From positions 62,001 to 126,000 of the forward strand of contig NZ_JAILYH010000020.1 in NCBI RefSeq assembly GCF_019793435.1: a stretch of 64,000 nucleotides of DNA, in the 5' to 3' direction. Both the position numbers and the translations under genes were made by a program. This document shows positions 1 to 9,461 of the stretch, piece by piece (position 1 is the stretch's first letter; every line of letters starts with the position of its first letter). Source of the stretch: Rhizobium redzepovicii. Its GTDB lineage: Bacteria > Pseudomonadota > Alphaproteobacteria > Rhizobiales > Rhizobiaceae. The notes below the pieces were generated by a model. That model ran no database searches. It had not been told where the DNA came from and was given only the letters and a program-made list of their open reading frames with translations.

Positions 1-196
1 CTGATCCGGCAAATCTGCAGGTATTAACCTTCCGTTAAGTTTCTCGAAAGACGCAATGGGCAAGAGGTCAAATCCTAACAACACGTAAAAAAGTTTCGAT
101 TGTTTTAGTGAAACTCTTATCCATGTTCGTTCAGGCTCAAACATTACTATTCCAAAAGCGAGGCCCCAGCACCGTTTGAGCCCTTTGGAGGTAAGT
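1..196. other. Upstream region of first MCP gene
   Basis: No gene is visible. The stretch is comparatively AT-rich and ends with a GGAGGT ribosome binding site at 187-192, four bases before the ATG at 197. I could not pick out a convincing -35/-10 pair. Confidence 0.5.
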
Positions 197-2710
197 ATGT
201 TCGTCGATCGCCTGTTGTCCACCTTTACCATAAGAGCAAAGGTGTTATTGGTACTTGTACCCTTGATCCTGATATTGGCGGCAGTTGGTGGGGTCGGCTT
301 AAAAGCAACTGGCTTGCTTCAGTCTCGTCTTCGGCTTTCAAATGAGGTTCTTCAGACCTTGAGCGGGTTTCGAAGTGTCGCGGAAAGTATGAACCGCTTT
401 TTGGCGCAAAGCTCAACGGAGTACCGAGATGAGGCGCTGACAAGTTTAAACGGGCAGAGCGCAACCATGCAGTCGCTCCAGGAAGCGGCGGCAGGTAGCG
501 GGAGCGAAACTGGTGCGCTCGAAAACAGTGTATCGGCAATGTCCGTTATCTCGGGCAGCATCGGCCGCATGTGGTCTTTGCATAATGACGAGGAATCCGT
601 TCGCAGCGACATTGTTTCCAACTTGTCGAAGATCAAGGAGGTCGGAGGCGCCCTTAAATTGGCTGCGGTTGATGTGCGCTCACAAGTACGCAATCAGGAG
701 AACTCCGGGAAAACCATGCTCCGGGAGGCTACCCGCTCACTCGATACGGCATCAGTTATGCAACACATGGCGGAAGACTTGGTGAGCTTGCCGGACGGAG
801 CGAAGCAGCCTCCGACTGTCGCCCAGCAAGGGCTTGTGATCAAAAAGTCGCTAAAAACAGTTAAGCGGGTAGTCTCGACTGCTGACGAGCAGGCCGTTAC
901 TAAAATTGAGAGGACTATCGCCAAGCTAATCGCCAACCCCGAATTTGTCGACCCTTCCACACGGCTTGCCGGCTCTGACCTACAGAGCTTTGCGACGAAC
1001 CTGCGAGTGGATGCGATCCAGCACATGATTGAAGGAACAAATGCGATCCGGGCGTTGGATAAAGCGTTGACGGATTCCGAAATGCTTGTTGCGACGGCGA
1101 CAACGATCGGCCAGGACGCCGATTCGATCGAAATCGAAATCAATAACCTGTTCCGTACAGCCAACGCAGAGAATCAGCAGCGCCTCGTTGAGCAACTTAC
1201 AAAATTGGCGCGTGACACCGTGGCAGTTGGAGGCGTTGCCAGCTCGATATCTGGCTTCGATAAAATGCAGGAAGATCTATTCGCCCAGGTGGATTCTATC
1301 CAAGAGAACACAGAGAAGCTGGTCAAGATAGCGGAAGCCCGCCAAGCGCAATATTCTGAGGCGGACAAAACCGGCCAGGAGATCTGGAAAAACCTCGTAA
1401 CCTTTGCAGCAACTCAGGAAAACGATGCTCGCAATGAAAGCAATCTTGCCCGCTTGCTGTCAACTATCGCCACAGTGTCCGGCGTCTTGGTAGCCTTGGC
1501 GGCTGGCGCCGGCCTGATGGCGACACTTCGCGCCCCGATCGAACGGATCGCGAAGCGCATGCAAGAGCTGGCAAAGGGCGATCTTCGATCGCAGATTGTC
1601 GGACGTGACCGGAGAGACGAAATAGGTGAAATGGCTCGCGCACTCGAGGTTTTCCGTGAAAATGCTGTCTCGAAGATGGACATCGAGACACGAACGGAAG
1701 CCGATAGGAAAACCGTTGAACAGGAGCGGATGGATCGTGAACGCGAACGCGCTCAGATGGAGGAGGAGGTCGCAACTGCCGTCACCATTCTAGGAGAGGC
1801 GTTATCTCGATTGGCGCGTGGCGACATCTCTCAAGAAATTGACCGCCAATTCCATCCCAATCTTGAGCCGCTGAGGCGCGATTTCAATCACTCGCTTTCG
1901 ATCCTGAGAGAGACAGTGTCTCATATCGACGAGAATACCAATCAAATTCAATGGGGAACCAGCGAGCTTTTCAAAGCCTCAGATGATCTGTCGCGGCGAA
2001 CTGAATTGCAAGCCGCCTCACTGGAGGAGGCTGCGGCCGCCGTCGAACAGGTGACGGTCACGGTCAGAAAATCATCCGAGAATGCCTATGAAACCCAGGC
2101 TTTCGTGTCCGTTGTTAAAGAACACGCCGAGGGTGCGGCAACCATTGTGACCGATGCGATCAACGCAATGGGCAGAATAGAAGACGCGTCCCACAAGATC
2201 GGCCAAATCATTGGTTTGATCGATACGATTGCGTTCCAGACAAATCTTTTGGCACTAAATGCTGGTGTCGAGGCGGCTCGTGCTGGAGATGCCGGAAAGG
2301 GTTTTGCAGTCGTAGCCCAGGAAGTGCGCGAACTTGCCCAGAAATCATCAGCTGCAGCCCGCGAGATTCGCCACCTGATTTCGGAATCCTCTTCGGAGGT
2401 GGCGATCGGCTCAGATTACGTGGGGAAAGCAGGTGAGGCGTTACACAACATAACGGCGTCGATCTTGAAGATTTCCGATCGGATTGATCAAATCGTCAAT
2501 TCGAGCCGCGAGCAAGCGGCGTCCCTCGCCGAGATCAACAATAACGTCAATGTACTTGACCAGGGAACACAACAAAACGCTGCCATGGCCGAGCAGACAA
2601 ATGCCGCGGCAAAGACTCTCTCGGATCAGACTAACGAACTCAGCGAGCGGCTCGCTTCATTCAAATTGACCGAAGATAAGTCGACGCGTCGGGTTAGGTT
2701 AGTGGCGTAA
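197..2710 (+). CDS. Methyl-accepting chemotaxis protein
   Basis: Membrane chemoreceptor that signals through CheW/CheA. A first transmembrane helix at about residues 15-35 and a second at about 418-440 enclose a large, mostly helical periplasmic region of nearly 380 residues, longer than a simple four-helix sensor. A HAMP domain follows (about 441-494, with the RDEIGEMARALEVFRENA type of end), then a second HAMP-like stretch and the cytoplasmic signalling domain. The conserved hairpin tip (IAFQTNLLALNAGVEAARAG) lies near residues 676-695. I chose ATG 197 over the upstream in-frame TTG 176 because GGAGGT at 187-192 is well placed. A periplasmic binding protein gene follows, so indirect ligand sensing through that protein is possible. 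A second MCP lies at 33982. Confidence 0.95.
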   Translation: MFVDRLLSTFTIRAKVLLVLVPLILILAAVGGVGLKATGLLQSRLRLSNEVLQTLSGFRSVAESMNRFLAQSSTEYRDEALTSLNGQSATMQSLQEAAAGSGSETGALENSVSAMSVISGSIGRMWSLHNDEESVRSDIVSNLSKIKEVGGALKLAAVDVRSQVRNQENSGKTMLREATRSLDTASVMQHMAEDLVSLPDGAKQPPTVAQQGLVIKKSLKTVKRVVSTADEQAVTKIERTIAKLIANPEFVDPSTRLAGSDLQSFATNLRVDAIQHMIEGTNAIRALDKALTDSEMLVATATTIGQDADSIEIEINNLFRTANAENQQRLVEQLTKLARDTVAVGGVASSISGFDKMQEDLFAQVDSIQENTEKLVKIAEARQAQYSEADKTGQEIWKNLVTFAATQENDARNESNLARLLSTIATVSGVLVALAAGAGLMATLRAPIERIAKRMQELAKGDLRSQIVGRDRRDEIGEMARALEVFRENAVSKMDIETRTEADRKTVEQERMDRERERAQMEEEVATAVTILGEALSRLARGDISQEIDRQFHPNLEPLRRDFNHSLSILRETVSHIDENTNQIQWGTSELFKASDDLSRRTELQAASLEEAAAAVEQVTVTVRKSSENAYETQAFVSVVKEHAEGAATIVTDAINAMGRIEDASHKIGQIIGLIDTIAFQTNLLALNAGVEAARAGDAGKGFAVVAQEVRELAQKSSAAAREIRHLISESSSEVAIGSDYVGKAGEALHNITASILKISDRIDQIVNSSREQAASLAEINNNVNVLDQGTQQNAAMAEQTNAAAKTLSDQTNELSERLASFKLTEDKSTRRVRLVA

Positions 2711-2924
2711 GCTACGCATCGAACGAGACTGCCACGCGTCGGATGGCCACTGTGATAGCGGCGTTCTACTGAAGGGAAATCCGCTTACGGAAGCGAAATC
2801 CGGCCTTAGGCTCTTGGTCTCCCTTTCGCCGCCCGTCTGACTGTAAAAAACCCACCTAGAGCCGATCAACCTTCAAGAGATCAACTGCTTTGCAATGCTC
2901 AGAGACACGAGAGGTATCAAATCC

Positions 2925-4094
2925 GTGCGCATACGTGAAATTACAAGAGCCATTATTCTAATCACCGGCTTGGTGATCCCTTCTGTAGCGGCCGCCGGTG
3001 GCCTTACGGAATTGCCGCGGGAGGAACGAAAAACCTACGAGTTGCTCGATCCAAAGTTGCCTACAGGTGAATCTGTCTTCCGCACGTTTAAGGCACAGCG
3101 AGCACCGCCGTGGAAAATTGGGTACGCATCGACATATGCTGACAATTCTTGGCGTGCGAGTATTCTTGATGAGTTCACAAACAAGATTGTTCCAGCTTTC
3201 AAGAAAGCGGGGCTGGTCTCCGAGTTCATCGTCACCCAGTCAAATCTTGAAGACGCTGTCCAGATCAGGCAGATGCGGCAGATGGTAGACGACGGCGTTG
3301 ATGCAATTATTATCTGCTGTTCGAACCTCACGGCGCTTAATCCTACGATAGAGTATGCGTATTCAAAAGGAGTGCCTGTGTTCTCGTACTCTGGTTACGT
3401 AACATCGCCGTTCGCCGTCAACGCAACTGAGAACAACATGCAAGGCGGGTTTGAGGCGGCGAAGTGGCTCGCTGAAGAAATCGAAGGAAGTGGCAATGTG
3501 CTTCTCGTTTCGGGGATCTCCGGCTTTGCCTCCTCGGACAGCTTTGACGTCGGCGCAAAGAAGGCTCTGGAGTATTATCCCGAGATAAAGATCGTAGGTC
3601 ATGTCGACGGGAAGTGGACAGACAAGGTCGCGCAGGCCGAGGTGCAAAAATTCCTTGCAGCGAATCCCGGTCGAATTGATGGTATTATCGTTCAGTCGGG
3701 AGCTGAGAATGGTGTTATCAACGCGGTGCGCCAGTCCGGGCGCGACATGATCCCAATCGTTCTAGGGGGCGAAGCTTCGGCAGCCTGTTACTGGCGACGG
3801 AACCCCGACTTCGTAAGCAAGAGTTTTCATTTCTGGCCGCCGCGCTCTGAGGCGGGTTTCGTATGGGACGTAATGATGCGAACTCTTGAGGGACAGGGCC
3901 CCAAAATTCAGACAATCCTGCGGCCAGCAATTCCCAGTACCATAGAGGATGTAATGGCGGTTTTGCCAGCTGATTGCGATCCTAACTCTGAGGATTGGAT
4001 CGAGCCGAAGAATACAGCTTGGTGGTCTGCCAGCGCTGCTGCTAAATATTTCGATAACCCAGCGGATCCGCTCTCCTGGAAGCCGGCCGATTGA
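2925..4094 (+). CDS. Periplasmic sugar-type substrate-binding protein (copy 1)
   Basis: Type 1 periplasmic binding protein of the ribose/TorT-like superfamily, 389 aa, with a Sec signal peptide ending near AAAGG. It is a close paralogue of the protein at 17338: long identical blocks include PPWKIGYASTYA, QMRQMVDDGVDAI, ICCSN, GKWTD, VLGGEASAACYWR and SKSFHFWPPRS. I prefer GTG 2925 (GAGG at 2911-2914) over ATG 2895 because it gives exactly the same length and signal-peptide register as the paralogue. No permease or ATPase gene adjoins it. It sits between a chemoreceptor and a GGDEF/EAL gene, so it may work as a ligand carrier for chemotaxis, or share the ABC machinery at 26-29.6 kb. The ligand is unknown. 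Confidence 0.9.
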   Translation: MRIREITRAIILITGLVIPSVAAAGGLTELPREERKTYELLDPKLPTGESVFRTFKAQRAPPWKIGYASTYADNSWRASILDEFTNKIVPAFKKAGLVSEFIVTQSNLEDAVQIRQMRQMVDDGVDAIIICCSNLTALNPTIEYAYSKGVPVFSYSGYVTSPFAVNATENNMQGGFEAAKWLAEEIEGSGNVLLVSGISGFASSDSFDVGAKKALEYYPEIKIVGHVDGKWTDKVAQAEVQKFLAANPGRIDGIIVQSGAENGVINAVRQSGRDMIPIVLGGEASAACYWRRNPDFVSKSFHFWPPRSEAGFVWDVMMRTLEGQGPKIQTILRPAIPSTIEDVMAVLPADCDPNSEDWIEPKNTAWWSASAAAKYFDNPADPLSWKPAD

Positions 4095-4525
4095 AGATCG
4101 CATGCGGGGTCTGTGTGGAATGCGGTGCCTTCATGATCGGCTCTCGTGCAAGGTAGGCTGCGCTAAGGAATGACAGTTCAAATTGGGAAATGCCCGGGTC
4201 GCCTCAGGAGACATGAGACAAGCGATCCGGTTCCAACGAACATATTTGCTCCGCGGTAGCATTCTTCCTCCGGCCCTCCTCTCGCCAAACGGGACAACAT
4301 ACTCATTGCGCCTTTCGATCTACGTGCTGCCGCGAAGGTTGTTGCTTCGAATGTGAAAGCAAAGTTCATTTCCGACCGCACTATCCGGCTCAGGCCGACG
4401 CGCGGTTCGACGCCTTACTGACATATCTGCATCAATTTGTTGCTCGAATGATTTGGGTGGCGTTCCCGGAATTCCTGATCGGATGGATGATGCATCTGTC
4501 TTGGCCCTCGGTAAGGAGCTTCACG
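4095..4525. other. Intergenic region, no gene recognised
   Basis: About 430 bases between the binding-protein gene and the GGDEF/EAL gene. No conserved protein, RNA gene or operator of the TTGACAGATTGTCTG type was found. The in-frame extension from ATG 4448 is rejected as the start of the next gene because an AAGGAG site precedes ATG 4526. Confidence 0.4.
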
Positions 4526-7084
4526 ATGAATTCGACTTTACAACCGCTTTGGCAACGCTCCTTTTTTCAGAAAAGGCGCAATCGCCGGAGAGACGAAGCG
4601 CTGCATCATGATACCTCAGCCGACCGAGGAGCGCTGCTTGAAGCATTGATCGGCGTGTTGCCCCTCCCAATTTTCTTCAAAGATCTGCACGGTCGCTATG
4701 TCGGTTGCAACAAGGTTTTCGAAGATCTCCTCGGTCGCTCGCGCGACGAGATCATCGGGAATACAGATTTTGATCTCAGTTCAACGCAACTGGCGGAAAT
4801 TTATTCTATTGAAGAGAAAGGCCTTCTTGAAAGGGGTGGAGCCCAAGTCTCCGAGCGTAAGATCGCTCTCGCAAACGGCGCCATCCTGGATGTTGTCTGC
4901 AACAAGGCAGTTTTCAGAGGTCACGACGACGAGCCCGCGGGTCTGATTGGCGTTATCATCGACATAACCGAACACAAGTTGGCGGAGCAGGAACTCAAAA
5001 ACGCTCTCGAACTAGCCCAAGGGATCGTCACCGCTATTCCAGACGTTCTGTTTGAGGTCGACGAGGATGGGCGATATCTTCAGGTCTGGACCAGAAATCC
5101 CGAACTACTAGCCCAGCAGCGGGAAATGCTACTGGGTAGGACGGTCGACCAAGTTCTTGCGCCTGATCAAGCGGCTATTGCAATGGAGGCGCTTCGAACT
5201 GCAAGCAGTGAAGGAGTTGCCTACGGTCGATGCATTAGCGTATCCTTGCCAAACGGCGAGACCCGATGGTTCGAGTTGTCGGTGGCTAGACGACCAAGCG
5301 CCGATCCTGACGCCGCCACCACGCTCCTGGCATTTTCGCGTGATGTCACGGAACGAAGGCAGGCGGAAGACGCCATCAACTCCGTGCGGACGCAATTGCT
5401 AAGTGTGCTGCAAACCATTCCTGACATGGTTTGGGTAAAGAATGTCGATGGCGTACACCTGTTGTGCAATCATGCATTTGAGCGGCTGACCGGGAAATCG
5501 GAGGCGGAGGTCGTTGGAAAAACGGACCTTGAATTGTTCGGGGCTGAGAGAGCTCACATTTCCGGAAAATCTGATGAGGCCACGATCGAAGCCGGTGGCA
5601 TACTTATCGACGAGAATTGGGTGGTTTCCCCGGAGAACGGTCAGTCCATTCTTCTCGAAACACGTAAACTTGCGGTCCTCGGCGCCGGGGGAGAGGTTAC
5701 AGGAGTCCTCGGGGTCTCTCGCGATGTCACGGAACTGAACGCCTCGCGGGAAAAAATCAGGCAAATGGCCTTTTACGATCCGGTGACTTCTTTGCCGAAC
5801 CGCTTGCTGTTTAACGAGCGATTGCAAAAGGTCGTCAGTGACGCGTCGTCTCAACGTCGGCGGACAGGGGTAATGCTGATTGACATCGACCATTTCAAAG
5901 TCGTGAACGATACGATGGGTCACCCTGTGGGTGATCAACTACTCTGCCAGGTCGCTACCCGGCTTAAGAAATCTGTCCGCGATCTCGACACGGTTGCGCG
6001 TCTCGGCGGCGACGAGTTCGCGATTCTGTTGCCGGAAATCCAGACAACCGACGATCTCGATTGGGTTGCGTGCTCGATCCTCGAGAGATTCAAGGAATCT
6101 TTCCTATTGGATGGCAAGGAAGTCTACGTGTCATGCAGTGTAGGCATCGCGATCTCGCCCGACGACAGCACAGATGTCAACGATCTGGTGAAATACGCCG
6201 ACTCTGCGATGTATCTTGCCAAACGCTCGGGGAGAAACAGTTTTCGCTTTTATTCGAAGGATTTGACTGTGGGCGTGGAGGAGCGGATGCAGTTGGAATC
6301 TGAATTGCGCCGCGCTATCGAGCGCGAAGAATTGGAGCTGCACTACCAGCCCAAGGTGCTTCTGGACAGCGGCGTAATGATAGGATCGGAAGCGTTGTTG
6401 AGATGGCCTCATCCCGAGATGGGCATGATTCCGCCGGTTCGATTCATTCCGGTCGCTGAGGATACCGGGCTGATCGTTGAACTCGGGCGATGGGTGCTGC
6501 GTGAAGCGTGCAAGACGGCGAAGGAGCTGAACGCCGATTGCCACCACCTGCACAAGATTGCAGTCAACCTTTCGGGTAAGCAATTCCAATGCTCACGGTT
6601 GGTAAACGAGATCGCTGCAATCCTCGGTGAAACCGGTTGCCGCGCGGAATGGATCGAAATCGAAATCACGGAGAGTCTGCTTCTCGATCGGAAGGGCGAG
6701 ACCCTGCAGACGCTTCTTAAGCTGCGTCAAATGGGATTTTCGATTGCTATCGATGATTTTGGCACCGGTTACTCGGCGCTCAACTATCTAGCCCGCTTCC
6801 CGATCGACACGCTGAAGATCGATCGGTCATTCATAAATAGCTCGGACAAAAGGAACGAAGAATTGGTCAAAGCGATTCTGTCCATTGCACAATGTCTTGG
6901 GCAGGACGTGGTGGCGGAAGGTGTTGAGACCGCCGAGCAGGCAGCATTTCTCGCAGCGAACGGATGCGGTTCGGCGCAAGGCTTCTTTTACAGCAAGGCC
7001 CTGCCGAAGATGGAATTGATCGCTCTTTGGGTGCGCGCGTCCGCCACCGGCTTCGTTTCAGATCGTTACGCCGCTTCGCGATGA
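4526..7084 (+). CDS. PAS-GGDEF-EAL cyclic-di-GMP turnover protein (copy 1)
   Basis: Cytosolic sensor protein of 852 aa with three PAS-like domains (about residues 35-150, 165-290, 295-415), a GGDEF diguanylate cyclase domain and an EAL phosphodiesterase domain. The GGDEF motif is intact near residue 493, and RDLD five residues upstream fits an inhibitory I-site. The EAL motif reads SEALLRW near 621, with DDFGTGYSAL and KIDRSFI downstream, so both activities could be retained. No transmembrane segment is visible. ATG 4526 is chosen because AAGGAG at 4513-4518 is optimally spaced. It is paralogous to the protein at 36419, and both stand next to chemoreceptor genes, suggesting control of motility or attachment. 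Confidence 0.93.
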   Translation: MNSTLQPLWQRSFFQKRRNRRRDEALHHDTSADRGALLEALIGVLPLPIFFKDLHGRYVGCNKVFEDLLGRSRDEIIGNTDFDLSSTQLAEIYSIEEKGLLERGGAQVSERKIALANGAILDVVCNKAVFRGHDDEPAGLIGVIIDITEHKLAEQELKNALELAQGIVTAIPDVLFEVDEDGRYLQVWTRNPELLAQQREMLLGRTVDQVLAPDQAAIAMEALRTASSEGVAYGRCISVSLPNGETRWFELSVARRPSADPDAATTLLAFSRDVTERRQAEDAINSVRTQLLSVLQTIPDMVWVKNVDGVHLLCNHAFERLTGKSEAEVVGKTDLELFGAERAHISGKSDEATIEAGGILIDENWVVSPENGQSILLETRKLAVLGAGGEVTGVLGVSRDVTELNASREKIRQMAFYDPVTSLPNRLLFNERLQKVVSDASSQRRRTGVMLIDIDHFKVVNDTMGHPVGDQLLCQVATRLKKSVRDLDTVARLGGDEFAILLPEIQTTDDLDWVACSILERFKESFLLDGKEVYVSCSVGIAISPDDSTDVNDLVKYADSAMYLAKRSGRNSFRFYSKDLTVGVEERMQLESELRRAIEREELELHYQPKVLLDSGVMIGSEALLRWPHPEMGMIPPVRFIPVAEDTGLIVELGRWVLREACKTAKELNADCHHLHKIAVNLSGKQFQCSRLVNEIAAILGETGCRAEWIEIEITESLLLDRKGETLQTLLKLRQMGFSIAIDDFGTGYSALNYLARFPIDTLKIDRSFINSSDKRNEELVKAILSIAQCLGQDVVAEGVETAEQAAFLAANGCGSAQGFFYSKALPKMELIALWVRASATGFVSDRYAASR

Positions 7085-7363
7085 TGAGCGCGAATAAGGG
7101 AAAATGTCACCTGTCTGATGGACGGTGATGCGGTGCGCGCTGTGAGACAACTCAACTTGAGCCTCGTCAATCTCTGAATGTCTGCGGTTTTTCGCGGAAC
7201 AGGGGGCAACGCTGGGTCAACGACCATGCGTTGTGCGGCCCCGCGAGCCGCATTCTCGAATGCTCTGCTCCTACTGCGCGGCATTCGGTAGGCCGGGGAA
7301 AACGCGGTACACCGGCTCCTAAAGCAAGGCAGTCGCTCTCGATATGGCTTTCTTCAAAAATAT

Positions 7364-7386
7364 TTGACAGATTATCATACAATCTG
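7364..7386 (+). promoter_or_regulatory. Operator 1 / -35 of the lactonase-ADH operon
   Basis: TTGACA at 7364-7369 is a perfect -35 hexamer. CAGATT (7368-7373), seven bases and AATCTG (7381-7386) form a perfect inverted repeat overlapping it. The same start (TTGACAGATT) recurs before most units of the island, so this is probably a site of the GntR regulator. It is the most degenerate copy in the TGTCTG half. Confidence 0.6.
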
Positions 7387-7424
7387 CCAAAAATGTCGCC
7401 AAGCACCTGATGGGAGGAAAATCA

Positions 7425-8321
7425 GTGTCTCTTAGTATGCATCACCTGGCCAAGCTTCCGTATTTTTATCCGTTCGAATTTGGCGATGGAAAAATCACGG
7501 TACTGTCCGACGGGCCGTTAGAGCTAGGAGATCCTCGCCTGAACTTCTTGGGGGTAGAGCCACGCACGGTCAGCCTGATGCTAGAGGACAATTTCCTGCC
7601 AACGAACAAAGTTGTACTCGAGCAAAACGTGCCGCTTGTTGAGATAAATGGAAGAACAATTCTATTTGATACCGGGATGGGGTCTTCCAAAGCTTTCGGG
7701 CCCACCACAGGTCGACTCCTAGCCAGCCTGAGAGAGGCAGGTCGAGATCCGACGGAGATCGATGCGGTGGTTCTGTCGCACGCCCATATCGATCATATCG
7801 GCGGTCTGTGCGATGCCAATGGAAGGTTAAATTTCCCGAACGCCGACATCTTCATCAGTGAGCGAGACTTCACGGACTGGACGGACGGGTCGTCGATCGA
7901 TTCTTCATTTCAATTTCAAATCGATAACGCTCGGCGAAACCTGCTTCCCCACAAGGATCGGACCTTCTTTTTCAAAGACGGCGAGGAGTTCTTGCCGGGC
8001 GTTCACGCGATTTCGGCCCCCGGCCACACGCTCGGTCATCATTGTTTTATGCTGCAGTCGGGAAACGATCGCCTCTGTTTTCTCGGCGACCTTACGCACC
8101 ATCATATCCTGTTGATGGAGAGGCCGATGATGGAATTCCGATACGACACGGACCCGAAGCTGTCAGCTAGATCCCGCACGCGCGTGCTTGATATGCTGGC
8201 GACAGATCGCATTGCGGTAATGTCCTATCACTTCGCATGGCCAGGTGCCGGGCATGTGGTGCGAAACGGAGACGGATTCCGCTATATCCCCTCTCCAATG
8301 CAGTTGCTTGCACATCGATAA
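7425..8321 (+). CDS. Metallo-beta-lactamase-fold hydrolase, lactonase-like
   Basis: Zinc hydrolase of 298 aa with the signature SHAHIDHIGG near residues 117-126, later metal ligands in APGHTLGHH and in the LGDLTHHH segment, and a conserved C-terminal SYHFAWPG. This places it in the MBL-fold group that contains lactonases and similar ester-ring hydrolases. GTG 7425 is preferred over ATG 7410 because GGGAGG at 7412-7417 overlaps the latter and is well spaced for the former. It begins a unit that continues with an alcohol dehydrogenase 12 bases downstream and a second MBL hydrolase, so a lactone or cyclic ester intermediate is plausible. The exact substrate is unknown. Confidence 0.85.
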   Translation: MSLSMHHLAKLPYFYPFEFGDGKITVLSDGPLELGDPRLNFLGVEPRTVSLMLEDNFLPTNKVVLEQNVPLVEINGRTILFDTGMGSSKAFGPTTGRLLASLREAGRDPTEIDAVVLSHAHIDHIGGLCDANGRLNFPNADIFISERDFTDWTDGSSIDSSFQFQIDNARRNLLPHKDRTFFFKDGEEFLPGVHAISAPGHTLGHHCFMLQSGNDRLCFLGDLTHHHILLMERPMMEFRYDTDPKLSARSRTRVLDMLATDRIAVMSYHFAWPGAGHVVRNGDGFRYIPSPMQLLAHR

Positions 8322-8333
8322 GGAATTTCAAAG

Positions 8334-9461
8334 ATGCAGATGCGTTCGGTAATCCTCAGGGAGTCGGGTCTGCCGAAGCCCTATTCAAATTCGAAACCTC
8401 TTAAGATTGAGCTTGTGGAACTGACGCCGCCTGGCCCCATGGAGGTGTTGGTCAAGATCAAGGCTGCCGGTGTCTGCCACTCTGACCTGTCCGCAATCAA
8501 TGGGGACAGACCGCGTCCGCTTCCAGTCGCTCTAGGCCATGAGGCATCTGGCGTCGTCGCAGCAATCGGACCGAGTGTCGAGAAGGTTGAGGTTGGTGAC
8601 CATGTAGTCATGTCATTTCTGCCGGTTTGTGGCCATTGCTCATATTGCGCTGAAGGCCGCGCCAGCCTCTGCGAACCGGGCTACCAGGCCAATGCTGCAG
8701 GAACGCTTCTATCCGGCGGCAAGCACATCCGTTTGAGAGGATACGAAATTAACCACCATAGCGGCGTTTCTGCGTTTTCCGAATATGCTGTCGTGTCGGC
8801 GAGCTCGGTAGTCAAAGTGACCAAAGATATCGATTTGGCGACAGCTGCTCTCTTCGGCTGTGCCGTTATGACCGGCGTTGGAGCTGTGATGAACACGTGT
8901 GGGGTCCGCCCAGGCCGTAGTGTGGCGGTAATCGGGCTCGGCGGCGTAGGCCTTTCGGCGATACTTGGCGCTGTTGCGAGCGGTGCAAGCGATATCGTGG
9001 CGATCGACCTAATCCAAGCGAAGCTGGATCTTGCCAAGGAGCTGGGAGCGACGAAGACTTTTTTGGCCACCTCGCCGAATATTGTTGCCCAAGTAAAAGG
9101 CGCGACAAGCGGCGGGGTAGACTACGCGATAGAGATGGCTGGATCCAAAAAGGCATTCGAGCTTGCATATGAGATTACCCGGCGCGGAGGGATGACCGCT
9201 ACGGCCGGACTGGCCAGCGCAAATTCCCGTTTCGAGGTTTCGCCCTTGCCGTTGGTCGGAGAGGAGAGAACGATCAAGGGCAGCTATATGGGTTCCTGCG
9301 TGCCATCGCGCGACATACCCCGCTATATCGACCTTTACCTCAAAGGTAAGCTGCCAGTGGACAAATTGCTGTCGAGCACTGGCCCCCTTGATGAGATCAA
9401 TGAGGTTTTCGACCGTCTTGACAGGGCCGAGATCAATCGACACCTAGTCTTGATGGACTGA
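8334..9461 (+). CDS. Zinc-dependent alcohol dehydrogenase (MDR family)
   Basis: NAD(P)-dependent medium-chain alcohol dehydrogenase, 375 aa. Catalytic zinc ligands are seen in AGVCHSDL and the GHEASGVV motif near residue 68. The structural zinc site has four cysteines (CGHCSYCAEGRASLCEPG) near 98-115, and the Rossmann motif GLGGVG lies near 201. It resembles class III-like and aryl/short-chain alcohol dehydrogenases. Its stop codon overlaps the ATG of the next gene (TGATG), implying translational coupling. Two further alcohol dehydrogenases in the island (22625 and 29671) are more like each other than like this one. Confidence 0.92.
   Translation: MQMRSVILRESGLPKPYSNSKPLKIELVELTPPGPMEVLVKIKAAGVCHSDLSAINGDRPRPLPVALGHEASGVVAAIGPSVEKVEVGDHVVMSFLPVCGHCSYCAEGRASLCEPGYQANAAGTLLSGGKHIRLRGYEINHHSGVSAFSEYAVVSASSVVKVTKDIDLATAALFGCAVMTGVGAVMNTCGVRPGRSVAVIGLGGVGLSAILGAVASGASDIVAIDLIQAKLDLAKELGATKTFLATSPNIVAQVKGATSGGVDYAIEMAGSKKAFELAYEITRRGGMTATAGLASANSRFEVSPLPLVGEERTIKGSYMGSCVPSRDIPRYIDLYLKGKLPVDKLLSSTGPLDEINEVFDRLDRAEINRHLVLMD

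Noticed and set aside
7410..7427. ATG 7410 as start of the first MBL gene
   Set aside because: The GGGAGG ribosome binding site begins inside that codon run and is correctly spaced only for GTG 7425.
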